A stretch of DNA of 64,000 nucleotides from NCBI RefSeq assembly GCF_003026215.1, contig NZ_PYOC01000003.1:372001-436000 (forward strand). Direction: 5' to 3'. The notes beneath the pieces are model-generated. The model worked only from the letters and a program-made list of their open reading frames with translations. It made no database searches and was not told where the DNA came from. The position numbers and the translations under genes were made by a program. Below are positions 1 through 9,416 of the stretch, piece by piece (the first letter of the stretch is position 1; each line of letters starts with the position of its first letter). This stretch comes from Photobacterium indicum (lineage in GTDB: Bacteria; Pseudomonadota; Gammaproteobacteria; Enterobacterales; Vibrionaceae).

Positions 1-1
1 A

Positions 2-1099
2 GAATCAGATTTAGACAGTATTATCGAAAAATCATCCCGTGCTACACCTATGATTATTGAGCAAGTAATTGATTATGCAAAAGATCGTAAAGGTGTGATG
101 ATCTTTGCGTCTACCGTTAATCATGCTCAAGAAATTCTGGGATATCTTGCGCATGAAAATGCAGCATTGGTTGTTGGCGATACACCGTTAGATGAACGCG
201 ACCGCATTATTAATGCATTCAAACGCCAAGAAATTAAATACCTTGTGAATGTATCAGTACTCACTACAGGGTTTGATGCTCCACATGTCGATTTAATCGC
301 AATATTACGTCCAACAGAATCCATCAGCTTGTATCAGCAAATAGTCGGACGCGGCTTGCGCTTGTCTGAAGGTAAAGAAGATTGCTTAATCTTGGAATAT
401 GCCGGTAACTGCTACGACTTGTATCAACCTGAAGTCGGCGATCCTAAGCCCAACAGCGACAGTGAAGTGATTATGGTTCCCTGCCCTGCTTGCGGATTCA
501 ATAACAGCTTTTGGGGTAAGCTCGATCCCGCTGGATTTTTGGTTGAACATTATGGTCGTCGTTGCCAAGGGTATTTTGAAGACGATGACACAGGTGAACG
601 CGAAGAATGTGGTTACCGTTTTCGGGCTAAGTATTGTGAAGAATGTGGCGCAGATAATGATATAGCTGCTCGTCGTTGCCATCAATGTAATGCGGTAATG
701 GTTGATCCAGACAAAAAGCTGCGTGATGCATTAAAATTGAAAGATGCCATGATCATGAAGTGTACAGATTTTCGTTTAGAGCCAGGAAAAAACAAATTTG
801 ATAAACCCCAGCTTAAAGTAATTTATGTGAGTGATGAAGGGGCTGAAATTAGCGAAGTATGGCCACTTTCGAACAAAACGCAAAAAGAGAATTTTTTGAA
901 GAAATTCATTAACCCTCACCTTGTTGATCGCCATCGCCCGTTTACTGATACTGCGCCAACAAAAGTGGCAAATAACGAACACCGCTTACGTCCACCAGAA
1001 ATTGTTATCGCGAGAAAGAGTGGTCGGTTTTGGGCTATTCGAGACAAATTATTTGATTTAGACCAATATCAAAAAGTCGAAGTACCAGCCACGTCATAG
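2..1099 (+). CDS. radD: RadD-type DNA repair helicase, C-terminal part (5' end outside window)
   Basis: The reading frame is open from the window edge, so the true start lies upstream; an internal ATG at 50 is not the gene start. The visible part holds the second helicase lobe, with the superfamily 2 motif VI sequence QQIVGRGLR, followed by a cysteine-rich region with four CxxC pairs (CPACGF, CxxxxxxxxxECGY, CEECGA, CHQC) that probably bind zinc. This order matches E. coli RadD (YejH), a RecA- and SSB-linked ATPase acting in double-strand break repair. About 365 residues are seen of roughly 590 expected. It faces the cytochrome peroxidase gene tail to tail. The assignment rests on recalled similarity of the zinc region and C-terminus. 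Confidence 0.88.
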   Translation, partial: ESDLDSIIEKSSRATPMIIEQVIDYAKDRKGVMIFASTVNHAQEILGYLAHENAALVVGDTPLDERDRIINAFKRQEIKYLVNVSVLTTGFDAPHVDLIAILRPTESISLYQQIVGRGLRLSEGKEDCLILEYAGNCYDLYQPEVGDPKPNSDSEVIMVPCPACGFNNSFWGKLDPAGFLVEHYGRRCQGYFEDDDTGEREECGYRFRAKYCEECGADNDIAARRCHQCNAVMVDPDKKLRDALKLKDAMIMKCTDFRLEPGKNKFDKPQLKVIYVSDEGAEISEVWPLSNKTQKENFLKKFINPHLVDRHRPFTDTAPTKVANNEHRLRPPEIVIARKSGRFWAIRDKLFDLDQYQKVEVPATS

Positions 1100-1122
1100 C
1101 TTATTTTATAGGGTAAAAATCT

Positions 1123-1153
1123 GAACATTGGGCACTGTCGGTACCCAATGTTC
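1123..1153. terminator. Hairpin between convergent genes
   Basis: A perfect 10-bp inverted repeat (gaacattggg / cccaatgttc) with an 11-base loop lies between the convergent radD and cytochrome peroxidase genes. No T-tract follows on the plus strand, so it may end transcription weakly or only stabilise the 3' ends. Confidence 0.5.
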
Positions 1154-1187
1154 GCAGTACTAAATTAACGCAGAATTAACCCTCTTT

Positions 1188-2663
1188 TTATCTCATATAT
1201 CGGCTTGTGATAGATTCTCTATAATCATAAATAGGTGCTTCCGGTTCATAACTTTCCTCATCGTTATGATCTAAACGACTTTTATCATAGGTATATGGTA
1301 GATATACACTTGGTGGTTCAACGTCTGTTGTATCGGTAAGTGTTTTCAGATACGAGACTATTGCAGCCTCCTGATCAGCATCTAATCGAAGATTACCAAC
1401 AGCAAACCCCGCGAAGTTTTCATTGATCTCAGGAGCTGGCCAACAGTTTTCTGCTATAGCTTGTTCAGCCGTTATATACTCGTTAGAACATGTTGCTTTC
1501 ACAGTCGCCGTATTATAAAAATGGACAAGCTGCTCTAACGATTTAAACCAACCATTATGGGTATAAGCTTTAACAAAATATGGGGATGGTCGTTTATCAA
1601 CATTACGCAATGTTGGTACTTTATGTTCACCTAAATGATCACTATTCGAGGTTGTGGCAAATAAGCCTACATCCGGTGCTGGGTCATTAGGTATTTTATG
1701 ATTTCTTGGTACCCCTATGTTGAAGTAGAAATCATTGGTATAACGTTCAAACTTGCCAACACCATTATTATTCCCGCTCTGGTGGCAAAAGAAGCACCTA
1801 GCTTGACCATAAAAAAGATCATGTCCTTCATTTTCCTGATCAGTAAAATCATCAAACGGAAATAATCCATCATAATCATTTTTTAATGCTAAATCTCTTT
1901 TAGAGTCAAAGCGGTTATTATCGCTAGACATTTGCCAAGCAGCTAAAGCGACCGAAAATCTCGCAAAGATCTCATCCACTTGACTATAACTACAGTAAAG
2001 GTGCTCTCCCCAAGCATATTGGTATAACTGCCTACCCCATGTAGTACCTCTAACCTGTGTACATACCTTAAACTTATCTTCCTTAGCCTGCTCAAGTGGG
2101 TTAATAAATGGGCTTGCATGGGCTTGATCAGCAACGGGACCTAAATATTTTTTATACATCGTTTCGTATTTGCTATTTAGACCCGCAAATACATCAATAT
2201 TATGTACAGTTTCAATTAAATCACCTTCAGCACGACCATTCCAGAACGCTCCACCACACGGTGCAGGAGCAAAACCAGGACAAGCCACGTCAAAAAGTTT
2301 CAACCCTTCAGGGTCTCCCACCTCATTTAAAAATTGGGCATATTTATTTGTAGGTGGTTTGAGGTTACCAACTTGAACGCCATCAGACCCTGTTACAGCA
2401 ACTTGTCCAAGGTTTGTATCAGAATCACCGTTAGTACCACCAGTACCAGCAGTGTGGCACGTAGAGCACGACATATTTCTACTTAACGAGATTTCTTCAA
2501 AAAATAAACGCTTACCCATTTCCTCCAGATATGTCATATCCTCATCGGCTGCATTTGCTGTACTAGGTAAAAACCCAACACCAACTATTAGACCTATAAC
2601 AGCACTATAATGCTGTATGCTTTTTTTCTTTTTTAGCATTGTATTATTTGATATATTACTCAT
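1188..2663 (-). CDS. Di-heme cytochrome c peroxidase family protein
   Basis: Predicted periplasmic protein of 491 residues. An N-terminal signal peptide is clear: a lysine cluster, a hydrophobic stretch, and an AxA-type site near STANA. Two CxxCH heme motifs are present, CSTCH near residue 70 and CFFCH near 290, as in bacterial CcpA/MauG-type peroxidases, which reduce hydrogen peroxide with electrons from small cytochromes. The PTLRNV and HNGWFKSLEQLV-type segments near the C-terminus are also family features. It is longer than the usual 330-370 residues, with an insert between the hemes and a tail rich in Tyr, Glu and Asp. I use the ATG at 2663; an upstream TTG at 2693 would add ten residues before the signal peptide. 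The substrate is unknown; MauG-like oxidation is an alternative. Confidence 0.8.
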   Translation of the reverse strand: MSNISNNTMLKKKKSIQHYSAVIGLIVGVGFLPSTANAADEDMTYLEEMGKRLFFEEISLSRNMSCSTCHTAGTGGTNGDSDTNLGQVAVTGSDGVQVGNLKPPTNKYAQFLNEVGDPEGLKLFDVACPGFAPAPCGGAFWNGRAEGDLIETVHNIDVFAGLNSKYETMYKKYLGPVADQAHASPFINPLEQAKEDKFKVCTQVRGTTWGRQLYQYAWGEHLYCSYSQVDEIFARFSVALAAWQMSSDNNRFDSKRDLALKNDYDGLFPFDDFTDQENEGHDLFYGQARCFFCHQSGNNNGVGKFERYTNDFYFNIGVPRNHKIPNDPAPDVGLFATTSNSDHLGEHKVPTLRNVDKRPSPYFVKAYTHNGWFKSLEQLVHFYNTATVKATCSNEYITAEQAIAENCWPAPEINENFAGFAVGNLRLDADQEAAIVSYLKTLTDTTDVEPPSVYLPYTYDKSRLDHNDEESYEPEAPIYDYRESITSRYMR

Positions 2664-3160
2664 CACACCCACCAGATATTTACTAACACCCAAAATAATT
2701 GATAATAATTAATAACAGCACCAAGCCATTCACCAAAATAAAACCAACAGATTGAAATTAGCATATTTAGCCACTTAATCTGACGTCAAAAGCTGCGATT
2801 CTCACACAAAAGACAATATTCAAAGTTTAATAATTACCAAACAACACCTCTTGGTAAAGCTTAATATTAAAAAACAAATGCAATGAATAAAACCACCTAA
2901 ATATCAACCATATAAGAGCAGTATAACTATGAGCCCATCAAATTTAATTATAGTATCAACATTAATATCACTTCTTATCACTCAAACACCCCAATCATAT
3001 TCACGACAGAATAATAAATACAAAGCATTAGAATTGATTTATTTGTAACACAACTAAAACTCACTCCATCTTTTTAATATATTTATTAACCACTCACTCA
3101 TTGATTAACAAATAAAAAGTACAGCTTCTTATTCTGTCATTATTTCTCTAGTCAAAACAA
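2664..3160. other. AT-rich intergenic region
   Basis: About 500 bases, strongly AT-rich, with no frame that looks coding on either strand. It must contain the leftward promoter of the cytochrome peroxidase gene. I see no confident operator in it. Confidence 0.6.
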
Positions 3161-3188
3161 AATAACCGCATCAAACGATGCGGTTATT
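3161..3188. terminator. Terminator downstream of hutA
   Basis: A perfect 12-bp inverted repeat, aataaccgcatc / gatgcggttatt, with a four-base loop, lies just past the hutA stop. The T-rich flank makes a leftward factor-independent terminator plausible. Confidence 0.8.
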
Positions 3189-3234
3189 TGTATCTTAGGT
3201 TCAAGACCTAATCAGTCTTAGTCACAACTATCGA

Positions 3235-5382
3235 TTAAAAATCGTAGTTCAGGTTAACACCCCAATTACGACCAGGCTGAGTACGGCGATCAATACCTTG
3301 AGTCGATGCTGTTTTACCTTCTAAATCTTGATACTGCCAATATTTCTCATCAAAGGCGTTAAAGAGGCCAGCACGAAGTGTTAGATCGTTCATTGGGCGA
3401 TAGTAAGCGGTTAGATCGACAACCGTATAGCTAGATGCATCTAGATTGTCGTCTTGTTCCCAATCCGTTTTACTAGCCACCATAGTAACACTTACAGCAC
3501 TACCCCACTGTTCGCTTGGGGCGTCGTAACCCACCCCAACAACAGACGTAAATGGCGCAATAGTATCTAACGTTTTGCCCGTATTTTTATCTTCACCATC
3601 AAGGTACGCTAAAGATAAACGTGCATATGAACCCATAGGGGCACCTACAACTTCATCTAACCATAAGCTACCCTTAAACTCAGCACCGTATATTTCAGCT
3701 TCATCAACGTTTTCATTGGTTGTAATGTCAAGACCACCAGTATTTACCGTCGAGCTCTTAATGAAGTTTGTGTAATCGTTATAGAATGCAGACAGTTCTA
3801 ACGCACCCATATTATTATTTGCACGTAAGCCGATTTCATAAGACTGGCTTTCTTCCGGCTTCAAATTAGGATTGGAAACAATTTTATAGCCATGCGCAGC
3901 ATTATCTTTATCGTAATACAATTCATAAATTGATGGCGCACGAAAACCTTCACTGTATTGCGCGTAAGTACTGAAGTGTTGATTCCAATGATATACCGCA
4001 CCTAAGCGCGATGTGAATGCATCACTGTTATGGTCTTCTAACCCTGAAGACTGCTCTGGTGAAGCTTTGTAATCATCATAACGAAGCCCTGCCGTAACCA
4101 CCAACGCTTCATCTAATAGATAGACTTGATCTTGTACAAAGACGCCACGCTTCTCAGACTCTGATTTAGGCACTTCAGTGCTACCTGGCTTAGATGTACC
4201 TGAATCTAAGAAGTAATCAGTGTAATCTAAATCAAAGCTCGCATTTGATGCTGAAAGACCGTACGTAAGCTCATGACGATTATTCGTAAACTGAAGTTCT
4301 TTTTGGAATTGAGCATCTAACTGTGTGCTTTCATCTGTACCAGAACGAGCACGGTTACGATTCCCGTAATTAGCTGTATGATCATAACTCTTATGATCTG
4401 CCTCGCTCTTGCTCCAGTTCACTTTCCATTCTAAAGAATCAAAAGCCACATTATCTGCAAGCCACTCATGTTCAAAGCCTAGACGTACTCTTTCATCTTT
4501 GTCGTCTGCACTGTTATTGGTATATACGAAGCCCGGCATAAAGCCACCACCACCATCATATCCATTACGAGAAAGGATTTGACCGTCTGCACTGCGTGTA
4601 TAGTACTCGCCTGTAAATCCAATGCGGTTGGCATCGTTTATTTGGTAAAACATTTTACCTAGAATATTATGCGATGTGATGTTAAAAGGATCAGCAGCAC
4701 CACGATCAGGCCCCTCAATGTTCGCACCATCACCATGGGTTTCAGTTTCATGCCCATCACGGTAGGTGTAGATCAACATTGTTTCTAAATCGCCAGTACG
4801 ATTAGCGACTTCAATCGTTGCTTTATATTCATCACTTACGCTGGCATAACCTGTTTTTAAACTTACGTGGCTATCATCGCCAGCTTCAAGTAAATCTTCT
4901 GGGTTCTTTGTACGTAAAAGTACAGTACCACCTAATGCATCACTGCCGTATAAGCTAGATGATGGACCTTTGTTCACTTCGATTGCAGTTAATGTATCAA
5001 TTTCAAAGGTATTAGCATTTTTACGCATAACATCTGCGCCCGGGTTATAAGATGATGGCTGCTCTACACCATCAACCATCACTTTAACGCGGCTGCCAGA
5101 CATACCTCGAATAGTGAAATCTTCCATACCAAAGCGACCACGTCCATTTACCGTAACGCCTGGCTCATACTTCAGCGCATCTTTCACATCATTCGACAGA
5201 TTATTTTCCATATCTTCAGACGTTACTTTAGCTACGCTAGATGGGATGTTCTTAATACTTTGTTCCGAACGCGTACCTGATACAACTATTTCGTCGAACA
5301 CTGAAACAGCTTCTTGTGCGTGAAGTGCTGGAGAAAGTGCAATTAAAACCGAGCTTGCGATGAATGTAAGTTTTTTATTCAT
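3235..5382 (-). CDS. hutA: TonB-dependent heme receptor HutA
   Basis: Outer-membrane receptor of 715 residues that binds heme or heme proteins and imports heme using TonB energy. A signal peptide ends near LHAQE. A TonB-box-like segment (DEIVVSG) follows, then a plug domain with the VDGVEQ and GPSSSLYGSDALGG motifs, and a 22-strand barrel ending in NYDF with the terminal Phe typical of barrels. The heme-receptor FRAP and NPNL boxes are both visible (GFRAPSIYEL and SNPNLKPEES) with a His between them. A Fur box lies upstream. The energy and import genes (tonB, exbBD, hutBCD) are 46 kb away in this window. The exact name HutA versus HuvA/HupA is inferred. Confidence 0.9.
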   Translation of the reverse strand: MNKKLTFIASSVLIALSPALHAQEAVSVFDEIVVSGTRSEQSIKNIPSSVAKVTSEDMENNLSNDVKDALKYEPGVTVNGRGRFGMEDFTIRGMSGSRVKVMVDGVEQPSSYNPGADVMRKNANTFEIDTLTAIEVNKGPSSSLYGSDALGGTVLLRTKNPEDLLEAGDDSHVSLKTGYASVSDEYKATIEVANRTGDLETMLIYTYRDGHETETHGDGANIEGPDRGAADPFNITSHNILGKMFYQINDANRIGFTGEYYTRSADGQILSRNGYDGGGGFMPGFVYTNNSADDKDERVRLGFEHEWLADNVAFDSLEWKVNWSKSEADHKSYDHTANYGNRNRARSGTDESTQLDAQFQKELQFTNNRHELTYGLSASNASFDLDYTDYFLDSGTSKPGSTEVPKSESEKRGVFVQDQVYLLDEALVVTAGLRYDDYKASPEQSSGLEDHNSDAFTSRLGAVYHWNQHFSTYAQYSEGFRAPSIYELYYDKDNAAHGYKIVSNPNLKPEESQSYEIGLRANNNMGALELSAFYNDYTNFIKSSTVNTGGLDITTNENVDEAEIYGAEFKGSLWLDEVVGAPMGSYARLSLAYLDGEDKNTGKTLDTIAPFTSVVGVGYDAPSEQWGSAVSVTMVASKTDWEQDDNLDASSYTVVDLTAYYRPMNDLTLRAGLFNAFDEKYWQYQDLEGKTASTQGIDRRTQPGRNWGVNLNYDF

Positions 5383-5438
5383 AACCCCTACTTATAGATA
5401 GATTTGTTAGTAATTTTGTTGTTGCATAGTATACACAT

Positions 5439-5457
5439 GCAAATGAGAATTACTATC
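5439..5457 (-). promoter_or_regulatory. Fur box upstream of hutA
   Basis: Read leftward, the site is gatagtaattctcatttgc, matching most of the 19-bp Fur consensus GATAATGATAATCATTATC. It lies about 57 bases before the hutA start, where Fur with iron would block the promoter. Confidence 0.8.
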
Positions 5458-5712
5458 GTTACCATTTCCATTTAATGGTTTATGACGACAAATACGGTGG
5501 GGTTAAATATCGACTAATCTGTTGAACACGTTCTTTTTTCATCCAAAGTAATGAAACCAAACCTATAGAATTCGTTTCATTACGTTAAAACGGTCTATAT
5601 AGAGATTTAGTCTTGCTAAGAATAAGGCTGACTGTTAGTATGCGCGCTCGTTTTTACGACATTGAGTAAGGTCGCATTACTCAGTGAACTTATGAATTAA
5701 AGAGTATTTAAT

Positions 5713-5991
5713 ATGAAATTTGATGCAGTTGTACGTACTGACCTAGGTAAAGGTGCGAGCCGCCGTCTACGTCTTACAGAAAAATTCCCAGCTATCATCT
5801 ACGGTGGCGAAGCTGCTCCTGTTGCTATCGAGCTTCTTCACAGTGACGTGATCAACCAAATGGATAAGCCTGAGTTCTACGAAGGTATCATCCTAGTGAT
5901 CGACGGTCAGGAAGTTGCTGTTAAGCCACAAGACATCCAACGTCACGCGTTCAAGCCAAAAGTTGAGCACATGGACTTTAAACGCGTTTAA
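5713..5991 (+). CDS. rplY: 50S ribosomal protein L25
   Basis: A 92-residue protein of the short L25 type, which binds 5S rRNA in the large ribosomal subunit. It begins [20 protein letters not shown] and contains the AIIYGG turn typical of the family. Length equals that of E. coli L25 within two residues, so the long CTC form is not present. The gene stands alone, with its own terminator. Codons are those of a highly expressed gene (many CGT, GGT and AAA). The ATG at 5713 is preceded by an AAAGAG-type ribosome site. Confidence 0.95.
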   Translation: MKFDAVVRTDLGKGASRRLRLTEKFPAIIYGGEAAPVAIELLHSDVINQMDKPEFYEGIILVIDGQEVAVKPQDIQRHAFKPKVEHMDFKRV

Positions 5992-6013
5992 TTGCGTTGT
6001 TCATTCTCAATAT

Positions 6014-6038
6014 AAAAGCGCCTTATGGCGCTTTTTTT
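6014..6038 (+). terminator. rplY terminator
   Basis: Stem aaaagcgcc / ggcgctttt with a four-base loop and a run of T, 23 bases after the rplY stop. Confidence 0.9.
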
Positions 6039-6093
6039 ATGGCTATAAAATATACTTATAAGCTCATAATCTCTATGAGAAAATGTGCTTAAG

Positions 6094-6345
6094 CTAGAAA
6101 AGACTTTGCTGCGGATTATCATCGACCTGCTGAACTTCTATCGAACTCCCTTTTGCACGACGTAAAATACGCAGATAGCGTTTCTTACACAGCCTAATTA
6201 CCTGCCGCTTTTGATCTGACGTCATTACTTGCCAATTAAAGCGCTCATCTCGACTGCGATAACACCCTTTACAATATCCACGGTTATTCACTTGGCATAT
6301 TCCAACACAAGGGCTGGGTACGGTGAAGAAATCTAATTGCTCCAT
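6094..6345 (-). CDS. DUF1289 small cysteine-rich protein
   Basis: An 83-residue protein with the DUF1289 pattern SPCVGICxxxxxGYCKGCYRSRDE: four cysteines spaced to bind a metal, followed by a conserved Trp and a basic C-terminal half (CKKRYLRILRRAKG). Related proteins occur across Proteobacteria, and their function is not established. Its stop is about 55 bases from the rplY terminator, and it reads toward rplY. The tail after residue 65 is not conserved as far as I can tell. Confidence 0.85.
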   Translation of the reverse strand: MEQLDFFTVPSPCVGICQVNNRGYCKGCYRSRDERFNWQVMTSDQKRQVIRLCKKRYLRILRRAKGSSIEVQQVDDNPQQSLF

Positions 6346-6573
6346 TATCCCCTCGCTATGAAATATATCTCTATAACACTTAGTTTATACCACGTTAGCG
6401 CTATCGACCTTTTTGTTCAAACTCTCCTTACAAAATGCCAATTTATGCAACTAACTTGCTAAAGTATGCTTTATTCTGGTAAGGTTTAAGCGGTTATTAA
6501 GATTAATAACAGGATTGTAATTAATCGCATCATTATATTTAACGTCAATATCGATGCATATCAGGAGGGATTC

Positions 6574-6885
6574 ATGGATTTTTTTGTACCATCTTCGTCT
6601 AACTCAGCTCAGGCTGAATCAGTTTTTTCTTCTATTGCTCAACACATTGCTGCACCATCTCAAGAAAAACGCATTCATAAGCTTCAATGGAAGCACGAAG
6701 GCGAAATCTGTGCTTGTGAGGTAGGTGAATCATTACCTGAAGTATTTCGTACCGATGAGAAAGTATTAGCTATTTTTGATTGTGGTGATGTATTCAAAGT
6801 ATGTACACCAAGCCGTGGAGCAATCAAGTTTGACCCTATTCACGCGAGCAAATCAACGCTATTAAACGTGGAATACTTTGATTAA
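6574..6885 (+). CDS. Conserved hypothetical protein, 103 aa
   Basis: I do not recognise a characterised family. The protein is acidic and soluble, with no signal peptide or membrane segment; the first 30 residues are Ser/Ala-rich and the rest looks like a compact alpha/beta fold with three cysteines (two in EICACEV). A strong AGGAGGG ribosome site sits seven bases before the ATG, and a good terminator follows, so it is expressed as a single gene. It lies back to back with the DUF1289 gene, with 230 bases for two promoters between them. Confidence 0.75.
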   Translation: MDFFVPSSSNSAQAESVFSSIAQHIAAPSQEKRIHKLQWKHEGEICACEVGESLPEVFRTDEKVLAIFDCGDVFKVCTPSRGAIKFDPIHASKSTLLNVEYFD

Positions 6886-6951
6886 TTCATTACGATGAAT
6901 AAGCTGATTAGCAGAAACTAAACGTTATTGTGCTAATAACAGTGAACACTT

Positions 6952-6979
6952 AAAAACGCGCTAAAAGCGCGTTTTTTGT
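6952..6979 (+). terminator. Terminator after the 103-aa gene
   Basis: Stem aaaaacgcgc / gcgcgttttt with a five-base loop and a T run. Symmetric A and T flanks let it also serve polB, which converges from the right. Confidence 0.9.
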
Positions 6980-7002
6980 TTCTACCGAATACTTAAAGTT
7001 GG

Positions 7003-9381
7003 CTAAAACAACCCCATCTGAGGTGCGGTAATATCATCAAAGTGCTTACCAATAAACGGTAAAATACCATCAGCGACAGGCTTTAATTGCTTTTCAAGGT
7101 AATGATTATAGTCAATCGGGCTTTGTCGGTACTCTTTCGGCTCTGAGCCAGAGGTCGTAAATACATACTCGATCACCCCTTTATTTTGGTATTGCAGCGG
7201 ACGACCAAGCTTGGCATTCATCTCATCGGCCATTCGGGCTGCACGTACTTGTGGTGGAATATTTTTTTGGTATTCATCAAGGTTTCGTCTTAAACGCTTG
7301 CGGTAAACCAAACGATCATCAAATACTCCAGCTAACGTTTTATTGGTGTAGTCACGAATGTATTCATCGGGGTCTTGATCATGAAAAACCATCTCATATA
7401 AGGTTTTCTGGAATTCCTGAGCTAATGGCGTCCAATCTGTACGAACAGTTTCTAATCCCTTAAAGATTAGCTTCTCTTTACCATCTTGAATAATTAACCC
7501 AGCGTAGCGCTTTTTACTGCCTGTTTCAGAGCCTCGAATCGTCGGCATTAAAAACTTGTGATAATGGGTTTCATATTCAAGCTCTAAATAGCATTCAAGA
7601 TTGAAGTCATCTTTTAGACGCCGTATCCACTCCGCATTAATACTTTTCACCAATTGGTTACCAACGATATCCGCTTCTTCTTGGGTATGACTTTTACCTA
7701 ATGAAACAAAGACAGAGTCCGTATCACCGTAAATAACGTTATAACCGTTGTCTTCAATCAGATCTTTCGTGACCGATAATACTTCATGCCCACGCATCGT
7801 AATTGACGAGGCCAACCGGTGATCGAAAAAGCGGCAGCCAGATGAACCAAGTACGCCATAAAACGAGTTCATGATGATCTTAATCGCTTGAGAGAATGCT
7901 TTTTCACCATTACGTTTTGCTTGATCGCGCGCAGACCACAACTCTTCAATCATCGCGGGTAAAAAATGTTTTTCTCGATGAAACTGCCCGCCACGAAAAC
8001 CCGAAATCGCTTGGCTAGGTTCTTTACCTTCATCTTGCAATAGCCCTTCCACCAACCCCATAGGATCAATACGGAATGAGCGAATAATCGACGGGTACAG
8101 TGATTTAAAATCAAGTACCAGTACAGAATCATACAAACCGGGGTTAGAATCCATCACATAGCCACCGGGGCTTGCAATCCAGTTTTCACCCGCAAGATTC
8201 GGGGCTACATACCCAGCACGGTGTAATTGCGGTAAATACAAATTAGTAAATGCAGCAACAGAACCACCGACTCTATCAAGCTCTACACCTGTTAAACGGC
8301 TTCGCTCAATCGCGAACTCAAGCAAATGAGTATATTCAAATATACGGGTAACCAGCTTACAATCTTGTAAGTTATATTTAGCCAACGACAGCTTATCGTT
8401 TTTAAACATATGGTTAATTTCAGCCATACGATCATGCACGTTATGAATATGCTTACCTTCGCCTAACAGCTCTTGCGACACAGAATCTAACGACCAAGAA
8501 CGAAAGCTATAGGTTGCCGTTTTTAATGTATCAATACCATCTAGCACCACACGACCAGGAATAGAGATAAAGCCTTGATTAGGGTTTTGACTAGATTGAC
8601 GCCAATGCGGTGTTTGTTTACCACGACCAATACGTAAACTGATTGCATTCCATTCAGCACGTTTTAGTAATAAGCGGAAATCAAAATCAATCACATTCCA
8701 ACCAATAATGATGTCGGGATCGTATTGAATAAACCATGATTCAAGCGCCAATAATAGGGCTTTTTCTGATTCAACCCACTGAATCCATTGCTCACTATCT
8801 TCACTCTCTTTTGGCTCACCTATCATGATGACTCGGCTATCCATATCGCTATGTAACCCCACCGAATACAGCACGCCTTTTTCTGAGCACTCTATATCAA
8901 GCGATACAATCGACAATTTAGGTACATAGTCAATCGCTTTGGCTTTTACTTGTGAATATTCAGTGTGCCCCAACTTGTCTTTCGCCACCCCAGTAAAGGT
9001 AATCCCTCCACGAATAAATCGTTCCATTAAGAAGCGATCAGCAAGGCGAATATCCCCTTCAAATACTTCTATTCCGTCATTATTTAAAACCTTAGAAACT
9101 TGAAGGCTGTCTCTTATAGTTTGGGTATAGCAGGCAAAAAGTGATTGATGTTGAAACGTTTTAAGAGGTAATACCTTCCAATCGACTTGAAGGTTAGCGG
9201 TTCTAAGCGCATTGTCGGCTTGTCTTTGCACATCTGAAGGAACAAAGCACACGGGTTTATCACCATGAACTAATAATCGAGCGGGACCTTGAGCCGTTTT
9301 AACCCATAGCACGACTTCAGTCTGGCCTTGGGCATCACGACTTTGGCGTGTTAAAACGAAACCAGTAGATTGAACTTGCAA
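7003..9381 (-). CDS. polB: DNA polymerase II (family B)
   Basis: A 792-residue family B polymerase, close to the 783 residues of E. coli Pol II, which acts in damage tolerance and restart of stalled forks. The 3'-5' exonuclease motifs are intact: LDIE (ExoI), NVIDFD (ExoII) and YNLQDCKLV (ExoIII). The polymerase motifs are intact too: DFKSLYPSI (A), KIIMNSFYG (B) and YGDTDS (C). It ends in the QMGLF tail, resembling the C-terminal clamp-binding QLGLF of Pol II. I place the start at a TTG at 9381 because GAGG lies five bases upstream; another TTG at 9405 lacks a ribosome site. A weak start would fit a low-abundance enzyme. LexA control is known in E. coli, but I saw no clear SOS box. Confidence 0.93.
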   Translation of the reverse strand: MQVQSTGFVLTRQSRDAQGQTEVVLWVKTAQGPARLLVHGDKPVCFVPSDVQRQADNALRTANLQVDWKVLPLKTFQHQSLFACYTQTIRDSLQVSKVLNNDGIEVFEGDIRLADRFLMERFIRGGITFTGVAKDKLGHTEYSQVKAKAIDYVPKLSIVSLDIECSEKGVLYSVGLHSDMDSRVIMIGEPKESEDSEQWIQWVESEKALLLALESWFIQYDPDIIIGWNVIDFDFRLLLKRAEWNAISLRIGRGKQTPHWRQSSQNPNQGFISIPGRVVLDGIDTLKTATYSFRSWSLDSVSQELLGEGKHIHNVHDRMAEINHMFKNDKLSLAKYNLQDCKLVTRIFEYTHLLEFAIERSRLTGVELDRVGGSVAAFTNLYLPQLHRAGYVAPNLAGENWIASPGGYVMDSNPGLYDSVLVLDFKSLYPSIIRSFRIDPMGLVEGLLQDEGKEPSQAISGFRGGQFHREKHFLPAMIEELWSARDQAKRNGEKAFSQAIKIIMNSFYGVLGSSGCRFFDHRLASSITMRGHEVLSVTKDLIEDNGYNVIYGDTDSVFVSLGKSHTQEEADIVGNQLVKSINAEWIRRLKDDFNLECYLELEYETHYHKFLMPTIRGSETGSKKRYAGLIIQDGKEKLIFKGLETVRTDWTPLAQEFQKTLYEMVFHDQDPDEYIRDYTNKTLAGVFDDRLVYRKRLRRNLDEYQKNIPPQVRAARMADEMNAKLGRPLQYQNKGVIEYVFTTSGSEPKEYRQSPIDYNHYLEKQLKPVADGILPFIGKHFDDITAPQMGLF

Positions 9382-9416
9382 GAAAACCTCAGAAGCTGTT
9401 AGCAATAAAGAAAAAA

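Noticed and set aside
386-685. Leftward frame of 99 codons opposite radD
   Set aside because: Antisense to the conserved zinc region of radD; no ribosome site or homology.
5458-5712. Possible autoregulatory structure before rplY
   Set aside because: Some short complementary stretches exist, but nothing long or distinctive enough to support a call.
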